Shown here piece by piece: positions 7,742-16,450 of a stretch of DNA of 64,000 nucleotides. The position numbers and the translations under genes were made by a program. Position 1 is the stretch's first letter, and every line of letters begins with the position of its first letter. The DNA is from Rhodococcus wratislaviensis (lineage in GTDB: Bacteria > Actinomycetota > Actinomycetes > Mycobacteriales > Mycobacteriaceae), in assembly GCF_900455735.1 (NCBI RefSeq), contig NZ_UAUI01000013.1, positions 1 to 64,000 on the forward strand, given 5' to 3'. Under the pieces are notes generated by a model. That model ran no database searches and was not told where the DNA came from. It saw only the letters and a program-made list of their open reading frames with translations.

Positions 7742-8908
7742 ATGCGCGACGCAGTCATTGTCGACGCCGTCCGGACCGCGGTCGGCAAACGGGGCGGCGC
7801 ACTGTCCCGAATGCACGCGGCCTCGTTGTCCGCTCATGTGCTCGGCGCACTCGCCGACCGGGTCCGTCTCGATCCGGGCCTCGTCGACGACGTGGTCTGG
7901 GGCTGCGTCGGCACGCTCGGCATGCAGTCGGGCTGCATCGCCCGTTCCGCCGTGCTCGCCGCCGGCTGGCCCGAGCACGTTCCCGGCGTCACCGTCGACC
8001 GTCAGTGCGGGTCTTCGCAGCAGGCCGTGCATCAGGCCGCTGCGGGGGTGATCTCCGGGCAGTACGACGTTGCGGTCGCGGGTGGCGTCGAGATGATGAG
8101 CGCCGTTCCCCTCGGATCCGCCCGCGCTGCGGGCGATTTCGGGGAGCCCCACGGACCGCTCGTCTGGGACCGTTACAACGGGGTGCGGTTCAACCAGGGC
8201 ATGGGCGCGCAGCTGATCGCCGACGAATACGGTCTCACTCGCACCGAGTTGGACCAGCATGCTCTCGATTCCCACGCCCGGGCCGCGGCCGCGATCGACG
8301 GGGGTCGCTTCAAGGACCAGATCACCGCGGTCGACGTCACCGACGCCGAGGGCAGGATGCACGTCTTCGACACCGACGAAGGCGTGCGGCGCGGCGGCAC
8401 GCTCGAGACACTGGCGCGGCTGCGTCCGGCGTTCGACGAGGACGGCATCATCACCGCGGCGAATTCGTCCCAGATCTCCGACGGGTCCGCGGCCCTGCTG
8501 ATCACCACCAGCGAGTTCGCCGAGGCACAGGGCTGGACCCCGATCGCCCGCATCCACACGGCGGTGGTCACCGGCACCGACCCCGTGACGATGCTGAAGG
8601 GTCCCATACCGGCAACCGCCAAGGCATTGGCGAAGTCCGGGCTGTCGGTCGACGACATCGGCGCGTTCGAGATCAACGAGGCGTTCGCCTCGGTGTCCCT
8701 GGCCTGGATGCGCGAGACCGGCGCCGACTACGAACGTCTGAACCCCAACGGCGGCGCGATGGCGTTGGGTCACCCCATCGGCGGTTCCGGCGCCCGGCTC
8801 ATGACCACCCTGGTTCATCACATGCGCGACGAGGGCATCCGCTACGGGCTGCAGTCGATGTGCGAGGGCGGTGGCATGGCCAACGCGACGATCCTCGAAT
8901 TGATTTGA
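7742..8908 (+). CDS. Thiolase (acetyl-CoA acyltransferase family), paralogue of first gene
   Basis: A 388-residue classical thiolase, the same length as and highly similar throughout to the protein of 223-1389. The nucleophile is C89 in QCGSSQQAV; GHPIGGSGAR and MCEGGGMAN complete the active site. The start ATG has a CTGGAG site. The gene ends one base before an upstream in-frame ATG of the ligase gene. Two classical thiolases plus one SCP-x thiolase in one locus suggest successive rounds of cleavage on substrates of different branching; which acts where cannot be read from the sequence. Confidence 0.93.
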   Translation: MRDAVIVDAVRTAVGKRGGALSRMHAASLSAHVLGALADRVRLDPGLVDDVVWGCVGTLGMQSGCIARSAVLAAGWPEHVPGVTVDRQCGSSQQAVHQAAAGVISGQYDVAVAGGVEMMSAVPLGSARAAGDFGEPHGPLVWDRYNGVRFNQGMGAQLIADEYGLTRTELDQHALDSHARAAAAIDGGRFKDQITAVDVTDAEGRMHVFDTDEGVRRGGTLETLARLRPAFDEDGIITAANSSQISDGSAALLITTSEFAEAQGWTPIARIHTAVVTGTDPVTMLKGPIPATAKALAKSGLSVDDIGAFEINEAFASVSLAWMRETGADYERLNPNGGAMALGHPIGGSGARLMTTLVHHMRDEGIRYGLQSMCEGGGMANATILELI

Positions 8909-8927
8909 CATGAAGGACCTTCCACAT

Positions 8928-10631
8928 ATGAGTGACGTCCAGGTCCCCGATCTGACCGGTAGCTGGCCGACCGGTCTCCCCCGCAGTCTCGACTATCCGG
9001 AGTGCGGCGCCGACGCCATCCTGGCCGGGGCAGCACGCTCGTACCCGAACCGTGTCGCGCTGCGGGACGGCGACACCACCCTCACCTTCGCCGAATTGCA
9101 CGATCGAGCACTGAGGGTGGCCGGGAGCCTCCGGATCCGCGGCATCGAACCCGGGGATGCGGTCGCACTCCATATGCCCAACTCCCTCTGGTACGTGGTG
9201 GCCTATTACGGCGCACTGTGTTCCGGAGCGGCGGTGGCACCGATCAATCCCGCGCAACCGGCCGCCGAACTGCGGCGTCAACTCGACGAGTGTGCCGCGA
9301 AAGTGGTGTTCACGCACCCGTCCTGCGCAGCCGCGGCGCTCGCCGCCCAGATGGAGTCGGAGTGCGAGCGGACCCTGGTCGTCATCCCTGCCACTGCGGC
9401 AGGCCCGGCCGGCAGCGAGGCGACCACCACCGGTCTGGTGCCTCTCGCCGAACTGCTGGATGCCGAACCGCTGACGAATTATCGCGTGGATCCGGATCTC
9501 GTCGCCCACCTCCAGCTGACCGGTGGTACCACCGGACGGTCGAAGGCGGTGCGCGTGCTGCACCGGAATCTGGTTGCGAACGTCGTGCAGACCACGAGCT
9601 GGCGGACCGGACACGCTGCCACGCTGGACGACGGTGCGATCACGTTGACACCGATCACCGGCGCGCAGACTCCGCACATGCTCGTGCCCGGTGCGAGCGT
9701 GTCGATCGCGGTGGCTCCGCTCTTCCACGGCCTCGGCCTGGTGAGCCACAATTTCGCGACTCTCATGGGGGGAACCGCGATCCTGTCGGGTCGCTTCGAC
9801 CCGGACACCTTCCTCGACGACGTGGATCGCCACCGCGTCACCTACCTCGCCGGATCGCCGACGATGTACTACGCGATCCTGAGGGCGCGCACGCTCCGCG
9901 AGCACGACCTGACGTCGGTGCGGTACATCGGGTCCGGGGCCGCCCCGCTCGACACCACAGCCATCCGCACGCTGCGGGAGGTGTTTCCACGCGCGATGGT
10001 CACCGAGGGGTACGGCCTGAGCGAAGCGACGATGGCGGTGACGATGCACGCCGCCTCCCCGGCGGTGGACACTCCGCTCGGCAGCGTCGGCGTACCGATC
10101 TTCGACACCGAAATCGAGATCCGGGACGACGACGGGTCGACCGTGCTTCCGGTCGGCCGCGCAGGCCAGATCTGGGCTCGCGGCCCGCAGATCACCGACG
10201 GCTACCAGGGTGAACCCGAATTGACCGCACGGCAGTTCATCGGAGGCTGGTTGCACACCGGAGACATGGGCAGGATCGACGACTACGGCCATCTGTTCAT
10301 CGTGGGACGCACGAAGGATCTGATCATCTACAAGGGATACAACGTCTATCCACAGCCGCTGGAGGAACTCGTTTGTACGCATCCGGCCGTGGCGCAGGCC
10401 GCGGTGGTCGGGGCTCCGAGCGAGACCGCGGGCGAGATTCCGGTGGCCTTCGTGGTGCTGCGCCCAGGGGTCCGCAGCAGTGCGGAGATCACCGACTCGA
10501 TCATCGGGCACGTTGCGGCGGAAGTGGCCCCGTATCAGCGCGTCCGAGCGGTCCACGTGCTCGACGCACTCCCGGCCACCGCCACGGGCAAGATCCGGAA
10601 GGCGGACCTCCGGGAGAGCCTCGGAGCGTAG
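8928..10631 (+). CDS. AMP-forming acyl-CoA ligase (FadD-like)
   Basis: A 567-residue member of the ANL adenylate-forming superfamily. It has the P-loop LTGGTTGRSK, the GYGLSEAT motif, LHTGDMGRID, the hinge region GRTKDLIIYKGYNVYP and the catalytic lysine in TATGKIRK. It would activate the pathway acid with ATP and CoA. The start at 8928 is preferred because a GAAGGA site lies 11 bases upstream; an ATG at 8910, right after the thiolase stop, would add six residues. It is the last gene of the plus-strand operon and is followed by a strong hairpin. Substrate specificity cannot be told from the sequence. Confidence 0.9.
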   Translation: MSDVQVPDLTGSWPTGLPRSLDYPECGADAILAGAARSYPNRVALRDGDTTLTFAELHDRALRVAGSLRIRGIEPGDAVALHMPNSLWYVVAYYGALCSGAAVAPINPAQPAAELRRQLDECAAKVVFTHPSCAAAALAAQMESECERTLVVIPATAAGPAGSEATTTGLVPLAELLDAEPLTNYRVDPDLVAHLQLTGGTTGRSKAVRVLHRNLVANVVQTTSWRTGHAATLDDGAITLTPITGAQTPHMLVPGASVSIAVAPLFHGLGLVSHNFATLMGGTAILSGRFDPDTFLDDVDRHRVTYLAGSPTMYYAILRARTLREHDLTSVRYIGSGAAPLDTTAIRTLREVFPRAMVTEGYGLSEATMAVTMHAASPAVDTPLGSVGVPIFDTEIEIRDDDGSTVLPVGRAGQIWARGPQITDGYQGEPELTARQFIGGWLHTGDMGRIDDYGHLFIVGRTKDLIIYKGYNVYPQPLEELVCTHPAVAQAAVVGAPSETAGEIPVAFVVLRPGVRSSAEITDSIIGHVAAEVAPYQRVRAVHVLDALPATATGKIRKADLRESLGA

Positions 10632-10651
10632 ACGTTTCCGCACGACGGGCG

Positions 10652-10684
10652 AAGGGCGGCGGTTCCTCGGAACCGCCGCCTTCC
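10652..10684. terminator. Bidirectional hairpin terminator
   Basis: A perfect 12-bp stem (GGCGGCGGTTCC at 10655-10666 and its complement at 10669-10680) with a two-base loop lies between the convergent ligase and double-TetR genes. Flanking AAG and TTC extend it partly and there is no long T run. It most likely ends transcription from both sides. Confidence 0.75.
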
Positions 10685-10701
10685 TCGTTCGCGGGCTGCC
10701 G

Positions 10702-11850
10702 TCAGTTGCCCAGAAGGACCGCGGTACCGATCTCGGCCAGCCGTTCCGCAAGATCCGGACGACGCCGAAGCCTGCCGGTTCGAACCGCGTTCTCCACCAC
10801 GGTCAGTGCGGCACTGACTGTAATCCTCGCCTCGGCCGGTGTGAGGCCGGGCTTCACCTCGTCCAGCACCTGCACCCACAGGCCGAGATATTCGCGCTGG
10901 CTCTGCTCGCACGTCTTGCGGAACTTGTCGGGGAGCTGGTCGAGTTCGCTGATCAACACCCCGAGGAGGTGGCGCTCGGTGATCGCGAAGTCGATGTGCG
11001 CCTTCAAGAGCCCGATGAGGGCCTCGTCCGGACTACCGGCCTCCGTCATCGCCTGCGCCGCCCCGAGCCGCCGTCGCTCCCCACCCCGGGACACGGCGGC
11101 GACGAGGAGGTCGACCTTGGCATCGAAGTGGTTGTAGACGTTCGGACCTGTCGTTCCGGCGGCCTCACCGATCTCCTCGGTGTTCACGGACTGGTATCCG
11201 CGCTCGTCGAAGAGCCGGATCGCCTCGATCAGGAGCAGTTCACGACGCGGAAGAGTCACCGAGACTGGCCTGCCCTGCGGCTGGTCCCGCGACTCCGAGA
11301 CGCCCACACGGGCCAGTACGACCCTCTCGGCGAGGGCGTACAGCAGCGCCTCCATCTGTCGTCTCCCGAGGGCAACGCGGTGCCCCGAGATACTGCCGAA
11401 GACCGCGATCACGCTCCACCCGAGGAGGTACTCGTCGCCGTCGTGCAGTTCGGGACGCTCGGCGCGAATCAGCGCGGCCACCCGGGCGGCGACGTCTTTG
11501 ACCTGCGCCCGCATGAGCTCGCGCTGCTGCGCCGGAAGGTGCCTGGCCTCGCGCTGCCACAGCAGGAACAGTCCGCGTCGCCGCGACACCGACGAGGACA
11601 GATTGGTCAGCAGCGCCTTCAGGTCTGCGGATTCCGACACCGTGGCGAACAGTGAGTCGAGGCCGGCCTGGACCGCGCTGTGAAGCAGATCCGGCTTGTT
11701 GCGGAAGTGCCGGTAGAGAGCGGGAGCGGTGATCCCGACCTCGGCGGCGACGTCGGCGACGGACACGTTGTGATAGCCGCGTTCCCGGAACAGGTCGCCG
11801 GCCGCGGCGAGAATCTGCTGCTTGCGGTCGTGGGGTCTGCGTACGACCAT
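10702..11850 (-). CDS. Transcriptional regulator with two tandem TetR units
   Basis: A 382-residue protein with two complete TetR-type DNA-binding regions. The first, residues about 8-54, reads ILAAAGDLFRERGYHNVSV followed by APALYRHFRNK; the second, about 200-245, reads LFDERGYQSVNTEEI followed by GPNVYNHFDAK. Each is followed by a helical ligand/dimer domain. Ordinary TetR proteins are about 200 residues, so this is a fused double regulator. It is divergent from the acyl-CoA dehydrogenase at 12042 and convergent with the main operon, so it probably represses the locus and senses an acyl-CoA. Repeats of TAAGTGAAT and GGTAAGATTC in the divergent region are candidate sites. A similar double protein accompanies the second locus (44219-45370). 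Confidence 0.9.
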   Translation of the reverse strand: MVVRRPHDRKQQILAAAGDLFRERGYHNVSVADVAAEVGITAPALYRHFRNKPDLLHSAVQAGLDSLFATVSESADLKALLTNLSSSVSRRRGLFLLWQREARHLPAQQRELMRAQVKDVAARVAALIRAERPELHDGDEYLLGWSVIAVFGSISGHRVALGRRQMEALLYALAERVVLARVGVSESRDQPQGRPVSVTLPRRELLLIEAIRLFDERGYQSVNTEEIGEAAGTTGPNVYNHFDAKVDLLVAAVSRGGERRRLGAAQAMTEAGSPDEALIGLLKAHIDFAITERHLLGVLISELDQLPDKFRKTCEQSQREYLGLWVQVLDEVKPGLTPAEARITVSAALTVVENAVRTGRLRRRPDLAERLAEIGTAVLLGN

Positions 11851-11911
11851 GCTGGCATCCTCCGTGTCCCTGCGGAATCCCCTCGCCCGGTGCCGATTTG
11901 CAACGATATGA

Positions 11912-11926
11912 GGTAAGATTCACTTA
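11912..11926 (+). promoter_or_regulatory. Putative operator, half of an inverted pair
   Basis: GGTAAGATTCACTTA lies between the divergent double-TetR and acyl-CoA dehydrogenase genes. Its first ten bases are repeated as an exact inverted copy at 11978-11987, and its minus strand contains TAAGTGAAT, the motif seen in other promoters of the locus. The position suits control of both genes. Confidence 0.45.
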
Positions 11927-11970
11927 TTCGCGAAAAGAGCGTGCTCTATCGCAATTCTTCCCGATCATCT

Positions 11971-11987
11971 GGTTAGGGAATCTTACC
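11971..11987 (-). promoter_or_regulatory. Putative operator, second half of the inverted pair
   Basis: On the minus strand this reads GGTAAGATTCCCTAACC, matching GGTAAGATTCACTTA at 11912 in 12 of 15 positions, in opposite orientation. It lies 55 bp upstream of the acyl-CoA dehydrogenase start. Confidence 0.45.
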
Positions 11988-12041
11988 CCACGTACTGTCC
12001 GGCCCTCTCTCGCCGGAGTACTGACCGAAGGGACACCGACC

Positions 12042-13199
12042 GTGAAGCGAACCGTGTTCGACGAAGATCACGAAACCTTCCGCAAGACTATCCGCGAGTT
12101 CATCGCCAAGGAGGTCGCGCCGTCGTATGCCGGATGGGAAAGCGAGGGCCAGGTGCCTCGTGCGCTCTACCGGCGGCTCGGTGAACTCGGAGTGTTCGGT
12201 ATCGAGATCCCCGAGCAGTACGGCGGGGCCGGGGAGACCAGCTTCAAATACCAGGCAGTGATCCGCGAGGAAGCGGCACGCGCAGGCGTCAGCTTCGGCG
12301 CCGACGTGGTGCACACCTGTCTCGTGCAGCCCTACCTGCTGGAATACGGCACCGAGGAGCAGAAGCAGCGATGGCTGCCCCGGTTCGTCTCCGGCGAGAT
12401 GATGACGGCCATCGCGATGACCGAGCCCGGCGCCGGTTCCGATCTGGCAGGAATCAAGACGACCGCCGCACTGTCCGAAGACGGCACGCACTACGTGCTG
12501 AACGGCGCGAAAACCTTCATCACCGGTGGCGCACAGGCGGATCTGATCCTGGTGGTGTGCCGCACCTCCCCGCCCGACCCCGGCAACCGCAGAGGTGGTC
12601 TGTCGATCCTGTGCGTCGACACCGCATCGGAGGGCTTCGGTGTCGGACGCAAGCTGGAGAAGATCGGCCTGCGCGCTCAGGACACCGCCGAGCTGTCGTT
12701 CACCGACGTGGTGGTCCCCGTCGAGAATCTCCTCGGTGAGGAGGGCGCCGGATTCTCCTATCTGACTCGCAACCTGGTGCGGGAGCGCCTCGGAGCAGCG
12801 GTGGGTGCTTACGCGAACGCGAGCGCCGCGATCGAGTTCGCCAAGGCCTACGTGCTCGAACGGCAGGTCTTCGGCACGCCGGTGGCGGCGTTCCAGAACA
12901 CGAAGTTCGTTCTCGCCGAATGTGCGACGGAGGTGCAAGCCGCTCAGAGCATGGTCGACCGCGCACTGGACCTCGACGAGATCGGCGAGTTGACCGTCGC
13001 CGACGCGGCGAAGATCAAGCTGTTCTGCACCGAGGTCGCCGGGCGCGTCATCGACAAGTGCCTGCAACTGCACGGCGGTTACGGCTACATGCGTGAGTAC
13101 CCGATCGCCCGGCTGTACGCCGATACCCGCGTCAACCGGATCTACGCCGGTTCCAGCGAGGTCATGAAGACCATCATCGCGAAGGACCTCGGCGTGTAG
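12042..13199 (+). CDS. Acyl-CoA dehydrogenase, copy 2
   Basis: A 385-residue acyl-CoA dehydrogenase, same length as the protein of 6530-7687 and closely similar from the first residues (KRTVFDEDHETFRKTIREF). It has AMTEPGAGSDL, NGAKTFITGG, QNTKFVLAEC and LHGGYGYMREYP. As in its paralogue the C-terminal motif is IYAGSSEVMK without the usual Glu, so the base is probably the Glu in VRERL. The GTG at 12042 is chosen because it aligns with the paralogue start and follows a GAAGGGA site. It stands alone, divergent from the regulator, with operator-like repeats upstream and a strong hairpin downstream. Confidence 0.92.
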   Translation: MKRTVFDEDHETFRKTIREFIAKEVAPSYAGWESEGQVPRALYRRLGELGVFGIEIPEQYGGAGETSFKYQAVIREEAARAGVSFGADVVHTCLVQPYLLEYGTEEQKQRWLPRFVSGEMMTAIAMTEPGAGSDLAGIKTTAALSEDGTHYVLNGAKTFITGGAQADLILVVCRTSPPDPGNRRGGLSILCVDTASEGFGVGRKLEKIGLRAQDTAELSFTDVVVPVENLLGEEGAGFSYLTRNLVRERLGAAVGAYANASAAIEFAKAYVLERQVFGTPVAAFQNTKFVLAECATEVQAAQSMVDRALDLDEIGELTVADAAKIKLFCTEVAGRVIDKCLQLHGGYGYMREYPIARLYADTRVNRIYAGSSEVMKTIIAKDLGV

Positions 13200-13206
13200 C
13201 GAGACG

Positions 13207-13244
13207 ACAGCAGGCCCCGCACCTCCGGGTGCGGGGCCTGCTGT
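13207..13244. terminator. Bidirectional hairpin terminator
   Basis: A perfect 17-bp stem (ACAGCAGGCCCCGCACC at 13207-13223, complement at 13228-13244) with a 4-base loop separates the convergent acyl-CoA dehydrogenase and alcohol dehydrogenase genes. The long GC stem without a T run is typical of actinobacterial terminators. Confidence 0.85.
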
Positions 13245-13250
13245 CACGTC

Positions 13251-14330
13251 CTAGAGGATGTCGATCACGGTGCGCAACGCTTCACCGGTCCTCATCTGGC
13301 GGATGGCCTCGTTGATCCCGGACAGCGGAACGTGGTGAGTAATCATGGACTGCAGATCGATTCGGCCCGCCCGCCACAGTTCGACGACCTTGGCGTAGGT
13401 GCGCCGGACGTCGTCACCGCCGAAGAACGACGGCAGCAACTTCTTCTCGTCCAGTACGAGTTCACCCATGGTGAGGCCGAGAGGCTCGGTCCGGGAGCCG
13501 GCGCCGACGAGGCAGACCGTTCCACCCCGGCGCGTGCAATCGTAGGCCGCGCGCAGCGTGCCCGGCGTGCCCACCGCCTCGAAGGCGTAGTCGACGCCGG
13601 CACCACCACTGAGCCGTTTCACGGTGTCCTGCAGTTCTTCCGGGGAAACCGCAGTCGTCGCGCCGAACTTCAGGGCCCAATCGCGCCGGTTGGAGGTGGG
13701 GTCGACCGCGACGATCTGAGCGGCACCGGCGACGCGGGCGCCCTGCAGAATACTGATCCCGACACCACCGAGACCGATCACGACCACCGACGAACCCGGC
13801 TCCACGCGGGCAGTGTTGAGCGCGGCACCGATCCCCGTGGTGACGCCGCACCCGATGAGCGCAGCGATCTCGTAAGGGACGTCGTCCGGGATCGTGATCG
13901 CGGCCGCGGCGGAGACGACGACCTCTTCGGCGAACGTCCCCTCGCCCATCATCCCCGGCAGCGCGATCCCGTCCATCTCGAAATTGGGTGTCGCGAGATT
14001 CTTGTATCCACTGAGGCACAGATGTGCCGCGCCCGACGTACAGGACGGGCAGCGGTCGCACGGCGGCATCCAGCAGATGACGACCCGGTCACCCACCGCC
14101 AGGTCGGCGACGCCGTCACCGACCTCGACAACTTCTCCGGCACCCTCGTGACCGGGGACGAACGGAGCCTTGTGCGGGAGTACACCACTCATCGCGGACA
14201 GGTCCGAATGGCACAGACCCGCCTTGTGCAGACGGACGCGGACCCGTCCGGGTCCGAACGACGTCGCGGTGATCGAGCGCGTGACGTCCAACTGCTCGTC
14301 CCCCGTCCGGTGCAGAACTGCGGCTTGCAC
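13251..14330 (-). CDS. Zinc-dependent medium-chain alcohol dehydrogenase
   Basis: A 359-residue MDR-family enzyme. The N-terminal part has the catalytic zinc region (GLCHSDLS, PGHEGAGEV) and the four-cysteine structural zinc lobe CDRCPSCTSGAAHLC; the Rossmann motif GLGGVG follows in the middle. It should oxidise a primary alcohol to the aldehyde with NAD(P)+ or a thiol-linked variant. It lies 16 bp downstream of the aldehyde dehydrogenase on the same strand, so the two form an alcohol-to-acid operon feeding the acyl-CoA ligase of the locus. The substrate is unknown. Confidence 0.9.
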   Translation of the reverse strand: MQAAVLHRTGDEQLDVTRSITATSFGPGRVRVRLHKAGLCHSDLSAMSGVLPHKAPFVPGHEGAGEVVEVGDGVADLAVGDRVVICWMPPCDRCPSCTSGAAHLCLSGYKNLATPNFEMDGIALPGMMGEGTFAEEVVVSAAAAITIPDDVPYEIAALIGCGVTTGIGAALNTARVEPGSSVVVIGLGGVGISILQGARVAGAAQIVAVDPTSNRRDWALKFGATTAVSPEELQDTVKRLSGGAGVDYAFEAVGTPGTLRAAYDCTRRGGTVCLVGAGSRTEPLGLTMGELVLDEKKLLPSFFGGDDVRRTYAKVVELWRAGRIDLQSMITHHVPLSGINEAIRQMRTGEALRTVIDIL

Positions 14331-14346
14331 TGATTTTCTCCTTCGA

Positions 14347-15795
14347 CTATTGAGCGGGCAGGAAGATGGACTTGGTCTCCAGGTACGCGGCCAGCCCTTC
14401 GGGTCCGAACTCGCGGCCGAGGCCGGAGTTCTTGTAGCCGCCGAACGGTCCGGCGACGTCGAAGCGCTGGCAGTTCACCGAGAACGTGCCGGTCCGGACG
14501 CGGCGGGCGACGTCGAGGCCGTGCTGCACGTCGCCGGCCCACACCGCGCCCGAGAGCCCGAGGTCGGAGTCGTTGGTGATGCGGACGGCGTCGTCCTCGT
14601 CGTCGAACGGGATCAGGCAGACGACCGGCCCGAAGATCTCCTCCCGCGCGACGCGCATGGAGTTGTCGACGTTGCCGAGCAGAGTGGGCTCGACGTACCA
14701 GCCCGAGGACAGGCCGGCGGGCACACCGCCGCCGGTGAGGATTTTCGCGCCCTCCTCCTGGCCGAGACGGATGTAGTCGAGGTTCCGCTGCCGCTGTCGT
14801 GCGCTCACCATCGGCCCGATGACGGTGGCGGGATCGGACGGGTCACCGACTCTCAGCGCCGCGATCGCGGCGGCCAGTGTGTCGGCAACCTCGTCGTATC
14901 GCGCTGCGGGAACCAGGATGCGGGTGAGGGCGACGCACGCCTGGCCGCTGTTGACGAAGGCGCCGGCGACCACGCGCGGGATCGCCGTGTCGAGGTCGGC
15001 GTCCTCGAGGAGAATTGCGGCGGATTTGCCTCCGAGTTCGAGCGTCACGCGGGTGAGGTTCTCGGCAGCGGCAGCCATGATCTGCTTTCCCGCCAGGACC
15101 GATCCCGTGAAGGCCACCTTGTCGACCTCGGGATGCGCGACGAGATGACCGCTCACGTCTCGATCGGCGGGCAGCACACTCAGCACCCCGCGGGGAAGGC
15201 CTGCCTCCGTGCAGACCTCGGCGAGAAGGTTCGCGTCCAGTGGCGTCTCGGGTGCGGGCTTGAGGACGACCGTGCACCCCGCGAGGAGCGCGGGGGCCAG
15301 CTTGGCGGCGATCACGAGTTGAGGGACATTCCACGGAACGACCGCGGCGACCACCCCCACCGGTTCGTGACGCACCACCATCGGGCCCGTCACGCCCCGT
15401 CGCTCCTGTTCCCACCCGAATTCCGTGGCAGCAGTGCAGGCCGAACCGTACGCGGCGACGGCGCCGAGCACCTGGGTCCGCACGGCGGAGCTCATCGGGG
15501 CTCCGTTCTGGCGGGAGATCAGTTCGGCGAAGTCGCCGGCCCGGGCGGCGATCCCCTCCTTGATCCGGGTCACGACCCCGATCCGCTCGGCCAGCGGCAT
15601 CAGCGGCCAGGGCCCGGTGTCGAAAGCAGCACGAGCAGCGGCGACCGCGCGGTCGACATCCTCGACCGTGGCGGCGGGCACCCGCCCGACGCGTTCCTCG
15701 CTGTGGGGCGAGATCACGTCGAGAGTTCCTGTCCCGGTCGGCGTCACCCAGTCACCACCGATGAAGAGCTTTCGGTACTCGACGACATCGTTCAT
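14347..15795 (-). CDS. Aldehyde dehydrogenase (NAD(P)+-dependent)
   Basis: A 482-residue ALDH superfamily enzyme with the general-base motif LELGGKS, the catalytic cysteine in NSGQACVA, and the cofactor region FTGSVLAGK. The start at 15795 (MNDVVEYRKLF) is preferred over an in-frame start 51 bases further out, because GGAGG sits 11 bases upstream of it. It is first in a two-gene operon with the alcohol dehydrogenase and diverges from the broken TauD gene. It should oxidise the pathway aldehyde to the acid. Confidence 0.9.
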   Translation of the reverse strand: MNDVVEYRKLFIGGDWVTPTGTGTLDVISPHSEERVGRVPAATVEDVDRAVAAARAAFDTGPWPLMPLAERIGVVTRIKEGIAARAGDFAELISRQNGAPMSSAVRTQVLGAVAAYGSACTAATEFGWEQERRGVTGPMVVRHEPVGVVAAVVPWNVPQLVIAAKLAPALLAGCTVVLKPAPETPLDANLLAEVCTEAGLPRGVLSVLPADRDVSGHLVAHPEVDKVAFTGSVLAGKQIMAAAAENLTRVTLELGGKSAAILLEDADLDTAIPRVVAGAFVNSGQACVALTRILVPAARYDEVADTLAAAIAALRVGDPSDPATVIGPMVSARQRQRNLDYIRLGQEEGAKILTGGGVPAGLSSGWYVEPTLLGNVDNSMRVAREEIFGPVVCLIPFDDEDDAVRITNDSDLGLSGAVWAGDVQHGLDVARRVRTGTFSVNCQRFDVAGPFGGYKNSGLGREFGPEGLAAYLETKSIFLPAQ

Positions 15796-15924
15796 GAGCG
15801 TGCATTCCTCCAGGGTGACGGTCGGAGACCGGTCGGCACGGGCCACGCGCCGGTGCGGTCCGGTGAATTCGTGGATCTACATCGTTTTCCACGAGATAAC
15901 CAAATACTAGGCGATTTGATCAAC

Positions 15925-15933
15925 TAAGTGAAT
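15925..15933 (+). promoter_or_regulatory. TAAGTGAAT motif in the ALDH / TauD divergent promoter
   Basis: The 9-bp word TAAGTGAAT, which is the core of the sites at 151-171 and 11918-11926, occurs here between the aldehyde dehydrogenase and the TauD remnant. It would bring the alcohol/aldehyde operon under the same regulator as the acyl-CoA genes. A 9-bp match alone is weak. Confidence 0.3.
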
Positions 15934-15941
15934 AGTCAATA

Positions 15942-16450
15942 ATGCTTGACCGGTTTTGTTGTCCGAGCCTGGTCTGCAGTCCGGTGACCCCGACGATCGG
16001 CGCCGGGGTGTCCGGGATCCGGCTGACCGGTGGCCTGCCCGACGAGACGATGTCGGAACTGCGTCGCGCACTCCTCGAATGGAAGGTCCTGTTCTTCCGG
16101 ACATGCCGCCGGAGACCGTGGAGAGGCTGCGCCCCCAGTTCCCCACCGTCCAGCATCCGGTGGTCCGCGTGATACCCGAGACGGGGCGCCGCGTCCTCTT
16201 CGTGAACCTGAGCTTCACGCAACGCATCGTCGGGATGTCCCCGACCGAATCCGACGAATTGCTGCGCATGCTCTACCGGCACGTCCACCGTCCCGAATTC
16301 CAGGTGCGCCTGCGATGGCAGCCGAACACGGTGGCGTTCTGGGACAACCGCGCCTGCCAGCACTACGCGGCGAGTGACTACTTTCCGGCGCGGCGGGTGA
16401 TGGAGCGGATCTCGATCGTCGGCGACCGTCCGGTCGGAGTGTCCTCCTGA
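15942..16450 (+). pseudogene. TauD/TfdA-type dioxygenase, internally deleted and frameshifted
   Basis: Two parts of a Fe(II)/2-oxoglutarate dioxygenase of the TauD / alkylsulfatase group are joined out of frame. From 15942 one frame gives TIGAGVSGIRLTGGLPDE and LEWKVLFFR, the N-terminus of the family. From about 16105 another frame gives HPVVRVIPETGRRVLFVNL, MLYRHVHRPEFQVRLRW, NTVAFWDNRACQHYA and [12 protein letters not shown], the C-terminus. The central region with the His-x-Asp iron ligands is missing, and about 165 codons remain of roughly 290. It cannot encode a working enzyme. Since relatives cleave alkyl sulfates or sulfonates, it may be a relic of a sulfur-scavenging function next to the sulfatase. 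Confidence 0.88.
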
